In this document: positions 47,763-57,884 of the stretch, one piece after another
How positions within the stretch are numbered: position 1 is the stretch's first letter
How the letters are laid out: every line of letters begins with the position of its first letter
Assembly (NCBI GenBank): GCA_030549335.1
Contig: CM060189.1
Location: 49,074,917 to 49,138,916 of the forward strand
DNA length: 64,000 nucleotides
Direction: 5' to 3'
Source of the DNA: Pontederia crassipes
Lineage: Eukaryota; Streptophyta; Magnoliopsida; Commelinales; Pontederiaceae
The notes under the pieces: generated by a model
What the model was told of the DNA's origin: nothing
The model's input: only the letters and a program-made list of their open reading frames with translations
The model's database searches: none
Translations under genes and position numbers: made by a program

Positions 47763-48463
47763 CTCTCCTCTCTCTCTCCCTCTCTCGCTCTCCCTCTCCC
47801 TGCCGGCGAGCCTCCCGATCGGACGTCGACCGCCGATGATTCATCTCGCCGGCGTCCCTCTCCCCTTCTCTCTCTCTCTCTACGGCCCAGACCGTCAGGC
47901 GGCCGAATCCCATTGCTGGTGGCCGAATTCGGCCGTCTGGCGGCCGGATCTAGTCGCTGGCGGCCGGATTTTAAAGATCGGCCGTCGGATCTAGCGTCGG
48001 GCGGCCGGATCTGACCGCTGCGGTTGCGACCGCTGAAAGATCGACGGTTGCAACGACCGTCGAAAGTTTCGATGGTTTGTGACCGCCGAAAGTTTCGGCG
48101 GGTTGCAATGACCATCGAAAGTTTCGACAGTTACGACCGTCGAAAACTTTCGACAGTTGCGACCGTCGAAAACTTTTGACGGTTGGAACCGCCGAACTTT
48201 TCGGACGGTTACAACCGTCGAAAACTTTTCGATGGTTGCAATCGCCATGACTCTTTGGACGGCTAAAACTGTCGGCCGGGTCTTTTCAAACGGTTAGAAC
48301 CGTCGATATTTTCGACGAATTTTTTTCAACCGTCGTAAATTGATTTGCGATGACCATTTTTTTCGACGGATCGATTCTGTCCGAAAAACCGTCGGAAATT
48401 ATATTACCGACGATTTTTGGGCTGATTACAGACGGTTTTGACCGTCAGCGTTTTCTTGTAGTG
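46935..48463. mobile_element. CACTA-like non-autonomous element D inside TNP2
   Basis: It starts CACTACAAAAAAATCG and ends GCGTTTTCTTGTAGTG, with a 3-bp target duplication ATA at 46932-46934 and 48464-48466. Its whole length (1529 bp) is built of short dyads such as CGACGGTTGCAACCGTCG (47269-47286, a perfect 18-bp palindrome). The left half also shows about 120-bp repeats (near 47043, 47160 and 47290). The centre has a TA microsatellite, a CT-rich tract and a GC-rich patch. No transposase is present. Excluding it and one ATA restores the TNP2 reading. Confidence 0.88.
47716..47760. repeat. TA microsatellite in element D
   Basis: About 22 uninterrupted TA units are followed directly by a CT-rich tract to about 47800. 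The tract gives artefactual Tyr-Ile frames. Confidence 0.95.
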
Positions 48464-49089
48464 ATAGATTCCATACAGAAGAATATAGTCGACAATGTTC
48501 AACTATTAATAGCGGCATATGTGTTCTAGGAAGCATGTACGGGGACAATGATTACTGCGGCGTTATAGAAGACATCATAGAGTTGTTTTATTTGGAAAAA
48601 TCGAACAAAGTCGTGGTGCTAAAATGTCGTTGGTTCGATCCAGAGAAAAGAGTTTAGATCGATCAAAAGTTTAAATTGGTAGATATTAGCCCTCGATTGA
48701 GATTTTAGACATACAACCATTCGTATTGGTAAAACAAGCGCAACAAGTGTACTACACTAAGTGTTCATCTAATAGAACCATGGATGAAAGGTGGGCGTCA
48801 TGCAAAGTGAGAAGTAGACTATTCGTAATAGAAATAATGGTAGATGATCATGAAACATCATCCATATATAATGATGTGCCTAGATGTTTACTGTGAAGAA
48901 GATCGAGTGAATGAGATGATTGATATAACCGATGAAGTTGACTCAAATCAAGATTATAATGACAATGACGAAGATGATGAAAATGAATCAGAGTATGAAA
49001 TAAGAGAATGAATGAAATAGTTCTTTTAATAATTTATAAAATTATGTGTTTCTAAATTTATAAATTAAATATAATAATAACACAAATTT

Positions 49090-51060
49090 GTTATTTTTTC
49101 AGTTATGATTACTAGAGGTTAAGCTTCTGGGTCATCTTGCTCTTCTAGGTGTTCACTCCATATGACCACCATGTGATATATTTATTATAGATTACTTATT
49201 TATAGTTGCTTATAATAATTACATTATTTTTTTTAATAATGTCAGTTGCTCCACCGCCAATGGGGCACGTATCTGGATTACCACATAGTAGGTGATCCAT
49301 TGGTGGATCGTCTCCATGTATCACTCTAGGTTATTTCTTGTGCATTTAATATATCTTATACATGCAATTGTTCTAATTATTTATTATTATGATAGTTGCT
49401 CCACCATCGATGGGGCACATAGTTGGGATGTCTCGATCACACGACGACGATTGGCATGTCACACCAAATTATTTTATGTATATTCCATTAATTTAAATAT
49501 ATGTAAGTATTTTAAGTATTTTTTTATGATGACAGTTGCTACGCCACCGCCGAGATTACCGGATGCTTCATCACATTCCAGCATTGGCGAGCAGCATCTT
49601 ACCCTAGATGATATATTTATTATTATTAAAATTATATTTCTCATTTAATTACATTAATTATTATTTAATAGTGCCAGTTGCTATGCCGCCGATAGCACAA
49701 GCACCCGACTTGTCACATTCTGACAAGCGGACTATCGCGAATCATGTCCGCTAGTATCGTGCAGGATGTCAGTGCTCTTATTCTTTTCCACTTGCCAGAC
49801 GGGGTAGGATCATGAAAAGATGTCCCAGTTTCTGTGTGGGATGACATCTTTCTTACGTATGATCTTTTTTTTTATTACATAATTTGTTTTATATTATTTT
49901 TAAATTATTAACTTGTATAACATTATTTAGGAGGCAAATCAACTTCATTCAGATTTTATTTTGGGTACGAGAGATTTTGAGGAGGTGGGTGTAAAACGCC
50001 TCTGAAATCAATTGTATAAGTTTCGCAAGGTTGTCACGTCCGCCATCCTCACTTTGGAGCGGGACATACAAAGATGCCCAAGGCATATTAGGCGACCAAT
50101 ATAGGAGTCATTATGTAGGAAGTGGTAAGTAAGTTTACATTTGAATTATTTTTATTAAATTTGTAATTTTTCAAAGTCTAAGTATTTGATGTTCATACAT
50201 AATGGATAAACAACGGCAAAGAAAGTTAGAAAATGTAAGAGTTAACCGATTTTCAAAGCCCGAGGCCCACATCCACACAGGCAAATCGATGCGATTTGAC
50301 GAGCATCGACGATGCATGGTAGATATAAAATCGAATAATCAAACTTTTATCTTATATTTATTTTATAAAATTTGAAATTTTATTGTAGGAGGAGAAATAA
50401 GACGGTCTTGTGAACTTTCGCGTGGTCTACAAGGCCACGCATAAGAGCCGGAAGACCAACGAGTTAGTCACGCCCATTGCTTCTAGGTTTTTGGTAACTC
50501 TCATCACATGTTCACTTGATTGGTGACGGTAGTGCAAATGATTTGTAAATGTGAAATGTTTAAATTTTTTAGGATGCGTACAATGAGAAGATGGTTGAGA
50601 AGTATGAAGATGATCTGAGTACTCAGTCATCAGATAATGTATCTTGAAAGCGATTCATGTTTTTAATTTATATAACACCTTATATGTTTATGTGTATTTT
50701 GATGTTATATAATTTATAATGCTAATATGATTGTATAATTTTTCTATTTAGTAGAGGACCCTCTATTTGGGAGGATATAGCCGGTACGACACGAGGAGGA
50801 TACCTGTGTGGCATAAGCACAGCCACTCAGGCACCTAGGAGGAGCGGAGGATATACAGGTGACACATCTGCTTCGAGCTCATCCGCTACACCTGATGTGA
50901 CCCAGTTGTCGCAAGAGGTGTCACAGTAGCTATCGCAATAGTTAGCTCCTTTATTACAAGCGATTCAAACGTTGATCCCGCTGCCGAATCAATCCCCACG
51001 AGGTCAAGGACTGAGCACGTCGAGATCAAATGTCTGAAATGACAATAACTCCCAAACTTA
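49090..51060 (+). pseudogene. Second CACTA gene, Ptta/En/Spm-type transposase-like
   Basis: This gene lies downstream of TNP2, as in other CACTA elements. Conserved pieces include a segment at about 49925-50090 (QLHSDFILGTRDFEE), then NVRVNRFSKPEAHIHTGKSM at about 50235. VNFRVVYKATHKSRKTNEL follows at about 50410-50465; THK is the familiar core of the family. AYNEKMVEKYEDD lies at about 50580. The C-terminal part (50760-51040) is Ser/Thr/Gln-rich. Exons are separated by AT-rich introns, and the splice model is uncertain. At least one stop (near 50395) suggests it is inactive. Four related short exons precede these pieces. Confidence 0.7.
49245..49760 (+). repeat. Fourfold exon-like tandem repeat in the second CACTA gene
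   Basis: Four blocks begin directly after an AG acceptor with TTGCT-CC/AC/AT: at 49245, 49395, 49535 and 49678 (spacing 150, 140 and 143 bp). Each starts by encoding VA-P-P-like peptides (VAPPPMGH, VAPPSMGH, VATPPPRL, VAMPPIAQ with the preceding base) and is followed by AT-rich intron-like DNA. This looks like tandem duplication of one small exon with its flanking intron. Confidence 0.65.
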
Positions 51061-52599
51061 GGATAGAAACTTTTGCATGATATTAGATATACTTTTGTTA
51101 CTTATACATTTGTTATTAGATATGCGTGTAGTAATTATACTTTTGATAGTTCAGTTTATTACTTTTCATATTGTTATCTTTAATATGATGCCAGTGATGA
51201 ATGATGAATGCATTTATATGCATTGTATGATTGTATGGTGTGGGAAGGGAATAAAATGTGGCTATAATGGGGCAAATTTGTCCGATATTACTCTCTAGCG
51301 TCTCAATTGTGTTGTATGCATAGTCAATGCTATCATAAATATATCGTCTTTAGCATCATCTTAGCGTCACCATCGCGTCGACGAATTGAGCGTCACCTTA
51401 GCGTCGCCATCGAGACCCCATTAAGACATCACATTGGCGCTATAGTAGCGTCGACTTACGTATAAACTTAGCATCACTTGAGCATCGAAACAGTGTCGGG
51501 GTATTCTACGCCACTTTAGCGTCGTGTTAGCGACGCAACTCAACTACTCGCAATGAGACTATTCACATCATTTTAACGTCGAGTTTGTATGTGAACGCTA
51601 TTGTTTCCGGCCATGCATTAGCTCCGCAATAGCGTTTCGGTTGATGTGTCGATATTCACCAGTTTTCTTGTAGTGTTAAACATCTTACATGCCGGTTATC
51701 GCTCTTGTGTGGAGCCACCTCAGCGTGTTGGGCAACCATCGATGATGGGGCGATGATAGGGATGCGATCACGTTGGAGACCTAAAGACATAGAGGATAAT
51801 GAATAGGACACCTCGAAGAAAAAAATTAGTTAAGGATGAATAATTATACCCTAATCCTATCATTAATTGAAAATTAGTCACTTTTTTGGCAGTAAATGGA
51901 GGGAAAAATTATAGTTTTATCTAGAATAATTCATATATTTTTATTTGTGTTTTAACAATTTATTTGAGGAAATAAAAATAATTTCAAAATATAAAATATT
52001 TATATATGTAACTAAATCCTAATCAAAGTTAAATAATTTTTTAAAAATTTAGGCATACATAAAAATAAAAAGTGAAGAATTTATTTTATCATCTAAATAT
52101 TAACATAAATAAATATTAAAATTTAAAAGATAAAATATTTAGTTTATTTTTATTATTAATATTATTTAATTTTATCAACAAAACATATATATTATATGCG
52201 TGAAATTTATAATGTTAAAATAATATTTCTTGAATACTAATAAAGTATTAATCACACATTCATCTTTTATAAAAATCTTACATGTCATTTGCCTAAATTT
52301 TTTAAAAAACGTAACAATACATATTAATGTTGCCTTCAACATTAGTTATAAAATTTTGTGGCTAATATTAATGATAAAGAATATAATTTATTACAAAAAT
52401 TAAAATTGTGACAATTACTTATATTATTTGCCACAAGATAAATCTTCAAAACAATTGTTAAATCATTATTACCATGATATAAATTATTTTTGGTTAAAAA
52501 TTTATTAATATCCACAAAAAATAATAATCATGACTACAAGATATGGTTATTACCACAAATTAATGCATTGGTTATTTAACTTGTGGCTACAAATCATAC

Positions 52600-53195
52600 A
52601 ACAGATGGAAGACAAAGGCGAATGAAGGATGGTGGCATTGGGTGGGGGGAGGGTGGTGTAGGCTGCGAACGGATAGTGGATGAAGTCGGCGATTGCAAAG
52701 TGACGATGGGAAGGTGGATCAGTGAAGATGAAGGCAGAGTGGGGATGTCGATGACTGAGAGAAGTAAAATGGTGAAATTTAAAATAAATGAGAGTGTAGG
52801 AATTTAACGTAAATTTTTTTAGCATCACTAAAACTTGCAACATTAGTGCATGGCTACTATGGCACACAAATGTTCGTTAAAAGAATCAAATTTAACACGA
52901 AGTACTGTCGGAAGAAGGCAGCTCTAAAGAAACATTGTTGTGACTTTAAATTAGTGCCAAAAAGAATTGTGATGCCATGATGACACTAAGTTGAAGCTAA
53001 AGGAACACACTTATTGTTAATTCGATGGTGTCCTATGGTGGTGCTAAATATCAATGTTAACTTTTAATATTTAGCACCACCATAGGACAATTATATTGCT
53101 TGATTTCACGCTCATAATTGTATGATTAAGGAGATAAAAATATGGTTTTTAGATAACTAATGTGTGGTATATCTTATATATACAAATTATAAATT
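52600..53195. other. Right-hand part of CACTA A, no gene
   Basis: A purine-rich GGTGG-type block (52600-52790) is open on the + strand for 74 codons but resembles no known protein. Short inverted pairs such as ATTTAGCACCACCATAGGAC and its partner occur near 53025-53095, where the sequence folds back on itself. Confidence 0.45.
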
Positions 53196-53202
53196 GAAAT
53201 AT

Positions 53203-53292
53203 GTATATATATATATATATATATGTATTCAAATTAGATGAACTATGTTACACACACACATATATATATAATATGTGTGTGTGCGCACAAAC

Positions 53293-53323
<31 letters not shown>

Positions 53324-53326
53324 TGT
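53203..53326. repeat. Cluster of microsatellites (TA, TATG)
   Basis: There is a TA run at about 53203-53224, CA/TA words near 53251-53285 and about eight TATG units at 53295-53326. It lies inside CACTA A. The flanking DNA to 53770 is AT-rich with no gene. Confidence 0.9.
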
Positions 53327-54221
53327 TTTCTGTATTTATTTACTTATATAAAAACTATAGTGAAATTAATATTCTTTCAAGTATGTATATAGATGTCTAT
53401 TTTTTTCTAATTTAACTACTAAAAGAATTATATCATTTAATTCATTCTCATAATTATATGATTTAATAAAATGATTCATGGATCGATCATTAATATTTAA
53501 GATATTATACATGCATATTTATTTAATACATTTACATATGTGAGTATATTAATTAGATGAACTATATTACGCATATATATTAATTATGTTAAAAAATAAA
53601 TATATACATATAAAATTAATATTACCTACTTAAATCAACATAGATATATATTTGTCATTATATTTATACACATATATGTGTATGTGTATTTAGATACATC
53701 TATAATACAACTATAATTAATATTCAATTAATTTATTAATTAATATTTAGTATATATAACATATATTTTTTAAAAATATTGGCACTACATTAGGGTCGCA
53801 ATAGCAATGCATAGTCCTTAATAACACATTGGCGTCACCAAAGAGGTGGCACATAAAACTTAGCACCACAGGTAGTCGATGCCATGATCATGTTATATTT
53901 AGTGCACCCACAAGGACAACATAACATCGGCTTCGGTGCTATTTCAGACATTTTAGCATCGCACATCATCGACGCCAAGGAACTAGCACATTTTCTTATT
54001 TGCACGTGGATTAATAGTGATGTCGTCGGGCTGAATGGATGTGAACTTTGGCGTCGACGCTTCGTAATGCAATTGTGGCACTAATTTGAGGCTATCGAGA
54101 GACAAATAGTGTTGCTAGACTTTCAACCCCATGATATTTTGATTCTGGTGATGCCAACTTATAGTCAACTCTTCGAAGACGCTAATTTGTGTGGCTATAC
54201 GACAAATTTCTTATAGTGGAA

Positions 54222-55479
54222 CATGATTTTTTGGTCACACCTGGATCAATTTGTGATCGTGTTCGTAGATGACATCCTAATTTACTATGAGAGTCAAGAA
54301 CTACACAAAGAACACTTGAGAGCTATACTGGAAATTGTGTGGCAACATAAATTTGTACGCGAAATTATCAAAGTGTTGATTCTGAGTGAAAGAAATCATG
54401 TACTTAGACCATACAGTCTCCAAAAAAGAAAACTCAATACATCCATAAAAAGTTGTAGTAATTGAGAAGTGGCATCAACATAAGACTCTCAGTTTGGCGG
54501 AATATTATAGTAAGTTTATCCAAAATTTTTTAATATAGCAGTTCCACTTACCAAGCTGAAAAGAAAAAGAAATACATTTGGTCTTAAAAATGTGACCAGA
54601 GCTTTCATATGACAACTATTCTACTACTTACATTCCTTCGAGAAGTGGCAGGTCGGTGTAGAAAATAATGTATAGTGATGCATATGGGATATGTCTTGGA
54701 TGAGTATTGATACAAAACAAGGTAACTAAGGAAGCACGAAGTGAATTATCTCATACATGATTTGGATTTAGCAGAAGTTATTTTTGCTATATAAACGTGA
54801 AGACATTATTTCTGTGAAGATGAATTTGAAGTAATAAATCATAAAATTTTAAAATATGTCTTCACAAATAGAGATCTCAATATGAGGTAGACCAATGCCA
54901 AAAGACTGGATGATTCATTAATTATCATCGAGGAAAAGCTAATTGTACTGAGTCGGAAGTGAGAAGGATCACCGTCTTTCCTCATATTACGATGATATGA
55001 GATGGTGGCAAAACAAAATTAGTGGCACCCCAAGCCTAACAGGAATGGGACATTCATGATCATGCAACGAATTGATTCTCAACTATTCATATTGAATATG
55101 AGACAATGATGAAGAATTGAAGTTCGGAGGAAGAAGATTTTCTAGTCTCAAGTGAAGGTGGGATTAGATATAGAATTTGCATGTGGGTTCCCAATGATGT
55201 TGCACTAAGAAGAAAAGTATTGAATCAGTGTCACAAATCAAAATTTATATCCATTCAAGGAATACCAAGACGTACAAACATGTGAAGTGATCGATTGATG
55301 AGTACGTGTAAAAATTCTTAACACACTAAAAAGTTAAGGTGATACACTAGAGACCTTATACACTTATCAAAATTTTGGTAATTACACAATGAAAATGGGA
55401 AGAAATGATCATGGATTTTGTACTTAGTACACCTCATACTCATAAAGTACATTATGTCATATAGGTTGGGGTAGCTAGG
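54222..55479 (+). pseudogene. Gypsy-1 RT (C-terminal), RNase H and integrase N-terminal part
   Basis: The reading resumes with FWSHLDQFVIVFVDDILIYY (catalytic Asp pair near 54265-54270), then ELHKEHLRAILEIVWQHKF. RNase H traces include LRKHEVNYLIHDLDLAEV (about 54725-54780). The integrase N-terminal part and the start of its core are seen up to HKVHYVI near 55440-55460. Stops are frequent. It is cut at 55479 by the LTR element. Confidence 0.8.
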
Positions 55480-57209
55480 TGATGCATGCAAAATACAACA
55501 TATAATTAGATGTGCACCTAATCTTATTTCAAATCATTATAATATAGCATGCATCATTTTCTGATCTTATTTGCTTAAATTTAAAAAAATGAAAATCTAT
55601 CAAAATTCTATATTTTATTGCAGAAAATAGAAGAGAATTGAATCAGGAAGCCATAGAAACAAACGGCACTCAAATCGGAGTTCAAAGGGAGTCAAAAAGT
55701 AAACATTAGTGAAGGCTGCCAAGGCTAAAAGTTGAATATAATGGGTCGTGATATGTTTGTAAGGGCCGTAACAAAAGGGCCGTGAAAACCCGTTATGGGC
55801 CGTTAAAATGCTCAGTTTTCACTCAGAAATTTACCCGAGTTACGGGCCATGACTAAAGTGTTACGGGCCATTAAAACCACAATTCTACTCTAATTTGGAC
55901 ACTATAAGTGTCGTGAAATCAGTGTTACGAGTCATGAAAAGTCATATCCAAGCCGTTACATAACTGTTATGGGCCATTACGAAGGTTGTTTTCAAAATTT
56001 CTTCAATTTTTTTTTAAAATTTCAAGTCCAGATCAAATTCAAACTTTATCCTAAGCCTTAGAGATGATTAGTAAATATATTTACTAATATTTTGAAGGAG
56101 TTTTAGATGATTTTAAAGATCTATCAAAGTCTATTCCGAGTTTACTTATTTTAACATGAAAAGACTTCAAATCAAACCGAAACTCTACCAAAATGTGACA
56201 CCTAGAGGCTATAAATAAAGACCCTAGAAGATAGAAAAATGTGTGCTTGGTGGTGCTTGGGTGTGTGCTTAAGACCTGAGAGCCATGCCATATTGCAGAG
56301 GGTGAATTTCAAAGCGTGAAGATCATCCGAAAGAAAAGATTGTGCAGCAACTCATCATTTGTATTGTGCAACAGTCCAGAGATCCCGAAGGCTGAGAATT
56401 CTTCTTCTATCTTTACTTGGATGCTCTTTTACTTAATTTATCATACTTTATTACTTTTATAATAGAGATTTTATATTCTTTTCAATAAGAAAAATTATTT
56501 GAACCTTGTTATTAGTTGAGTTAATTAAACTTTACGGTTTCTTTTGATTATGCATGCTGAGTTCATTGCCTTTTGATAAGTAATTTTATTTGTGATATCA
56601 GATTACAAACATGTATGTGGGGTGATTAGTTTCAGGAATTATTATTTCTTTGATAATTGACATTTTACTTTTAAGTTGAAGCATATATAACACGTGCGGT
56701 AATTCATCGTTTGTGCCTGATTTCGTGTGGTATATTATTATGTCTTAATTTGTGGGTGTATAATAATATAAGAGATACATACTCATGCATCCTAATTCTC
56801 TGTAAAATTAATAATTGACTCATCGTTTGCGATTGTTAGTTTTATTAGAAATTAAGATAGTTTGGTTTACTCGACTTGAGAGATCAATACTTTAGGTACT
56901 CATAATCTATCTTAAGAATCAAATTTATTATTTTCTGTTATAACTCGACTATTATAGAGGATCATACACGTTTATCTTTACATTAATCATCCATAATTCT
57001 CAAGGCTCAACACCAATTTATTTTATTTCATTATCATTTATTTTATGCACCTTTAATTTCCTATTTTTTTCATATGCACCTTCTCCTAGTAGAGTATTAG
57101 GATATATTAGATTTAACTAGTTCCTCGTGGGTTTGACACTCTACTCTCTACTTTATTACTTGATATGACTAGTGCACTTGCTAGCAATTTTATTGTTACA
57201 AATTCAACA
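55480..57209 (+). repeat. Left LTR of the LARD-like element
   Basis: It begins TGATGCATGCAAAATACAAC. It aligns throughout with the right LTR but stops at TTCAACA, where the right LTR continues with GTATCA. The end of this LTR and the primer-binding site therefore seem to be deleted or altered. Repeated ACGGGCCGT-like dyads lie at 55745-55990. CTATAAATA at about 56211-56219 is a likely TATA box. Confidence 0.85.
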
Positions 57210-57884
57210 TGGAAGAAAACATGAAGAATAAAAGAAGAATAAAAGAAGAGGAAGAAAGAAAAAACAAAATTACCTCCTCGGAATTGAAGAAAAGTAAGAA
57301 ACAGAGATGCCCAAATTTCTATCGGCCAAGGACACTATGAATTCTTCGTGGCTTCTTCTTACAGCTTCAACATCCATCGACTCGCAACAAATCATATTGT
57401 TTCATTTTCTTTTCAACATCTATAATTTTCATTATCACATTTATATTCCTATGAGTTTGATTTCCAACACTGGGGACTGTGTTGAGTTCAAGCTTGGGGG
57501 AGTTTGTAATTTCATGCATCATATATAACTTTCTATATTATATTGCAAGCATACATTCTCTTCATGTTTTATTCTCATATTTGCTTGCATCTCATATTAA
57601 AAAAATTAATTTTCATAATTGAAAATTGCATCTTATTTTTTCATGTCTTAATATTTACTTATTTTTCAAGCATTATTCAAGGACATCGTGTTAATTAATG
57701 AAATTTGAAGCATTATTATTTTATCATTTATCGTCTTCGTGTTGGGTAATTGGTTTGAAGAAAATTGCTTAGTGAAACTATTGATGTTTGATGACAAGTC
57801 TTGTTCATGCTCTTATTTTTTATATTTATATTATTACCTTGATAATAATTATATCCTTGTTGAACATTCAGGTGTAGCTGAACT
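57210..57884 (+). other. Internal non-coding region of the LARD-like element, left part
   Basis: There is a purine-rich start (57210-57305) and then AT-rich DNA. The only notable motif is ACACTGGGGACTGTGTTGAG followed by TTCAAGCTTGGGGGAG at about 57467-57500. The 73-codon frame there has no resemblance to gag or pol. Confidence 0.5.

Larger units (their letters stand above)
45520..49012 (+). pseudogene. CACTA TNP2-type transposase, C-terminal part
   Basis: From 45520 the frame reads SHLMGQEVLEQVNKLNEVSF. It is followed by the TNP2 hallmark MPYWSSNFVRHNLDIMHMEK and NVFDNIFNTIMDVKGRTKD. A frameshift near 45970 leads into MQMLFLIAFKELLPKDIW, then a DUF4218-like part (FFDMMKHLIVHLPYEIK, GPVQYQWMYPFEG). 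A stop sits at about 46428, and a splice donor GTAAG is likely at 46578. The DUF4216-like part restarts at about 46850 and is split by element D inside NGYRFHTEEY. It continues to about 48660 (GDNDYCGVIEDIIELFYL, KVVVLKCRWFDPEKRV). An acidic Asp/Glu-rich tail ends at about 49012. The N-terminal catalytic region of TNP2 is not found upstream, so this gene was truncated before or besides the later breaks. Confidence 0.85.
34620..51675 (+). mobile_element. CACTA element B with broken transposase genes
   Basis: It starts CACTACAAAAAAATGG and ends TTTTCTTGTAGTG, with a 3-bp target duplication TTA at 34617-34619 and 51676-51678. Dense subterminal repeats of TTAGCGTC/GACGCTAA type occur at 34640-34990, 43714-43990, 44310-44520 and 51290-51670. 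Two + strand gene remnants lie inside: TNP2 (45520-49010) and a second transposase-like gene (49090-51040). Insertions of gypsy-2 (left subterminal zone) and element D (in TNP2) raise its length to 17.1 kb; without them it is about 6.8 kb. Confidence 0.88.
30844..52600 (-). mobile_element. Possible third CACTA element (C) inside A
   Basis: A CACTACAACAAAATTG terminus at 30844 follows GTT. Inside it, subterminal repeats of ATTACAAAT/TTGTGAC type occur at 30860-31300, and similar TTGTGGCTA/TTGTGACAAT motifs occur at 52330-52590. A coiled-coil transposase-like C-terminus lies close to the left end on the - strand, as expected for a CACTA element in this orientation. The right terminus lacks a clear GTAGTG, so the right edge and the element itself are tentative. 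Confidence 0.4.
30088..54218. mobile_element. CACTA element A inserted in gypsy-1 RT
   Basis: The left end is CACTACAAGAAATCTAAC and the right end, read on the opposite strand, is CACTATAAGAAATTTGTC. The 3-bp target duplication GAA is at 30085-30087 and 54219-54221. Subterminal arrays of GCGACGCTAA-type motifs occur at both ends (30105-30540 and about 53780-54200). The total span is 24.1 kb, of which about 17.1 kb is CACTA element B and 1.7 kb a copia LTR. No transposase gene can be assigned to A itself. Microsatellites and AT-rich filler occupy 52870-53770. Confidence 0.85.

Noticed and set aside
52583..52807. 74-codon Gly-rich frame in CACTA A
   Set aside because: Purine-rich low-complexity DNA inside a transposon, with no family match.
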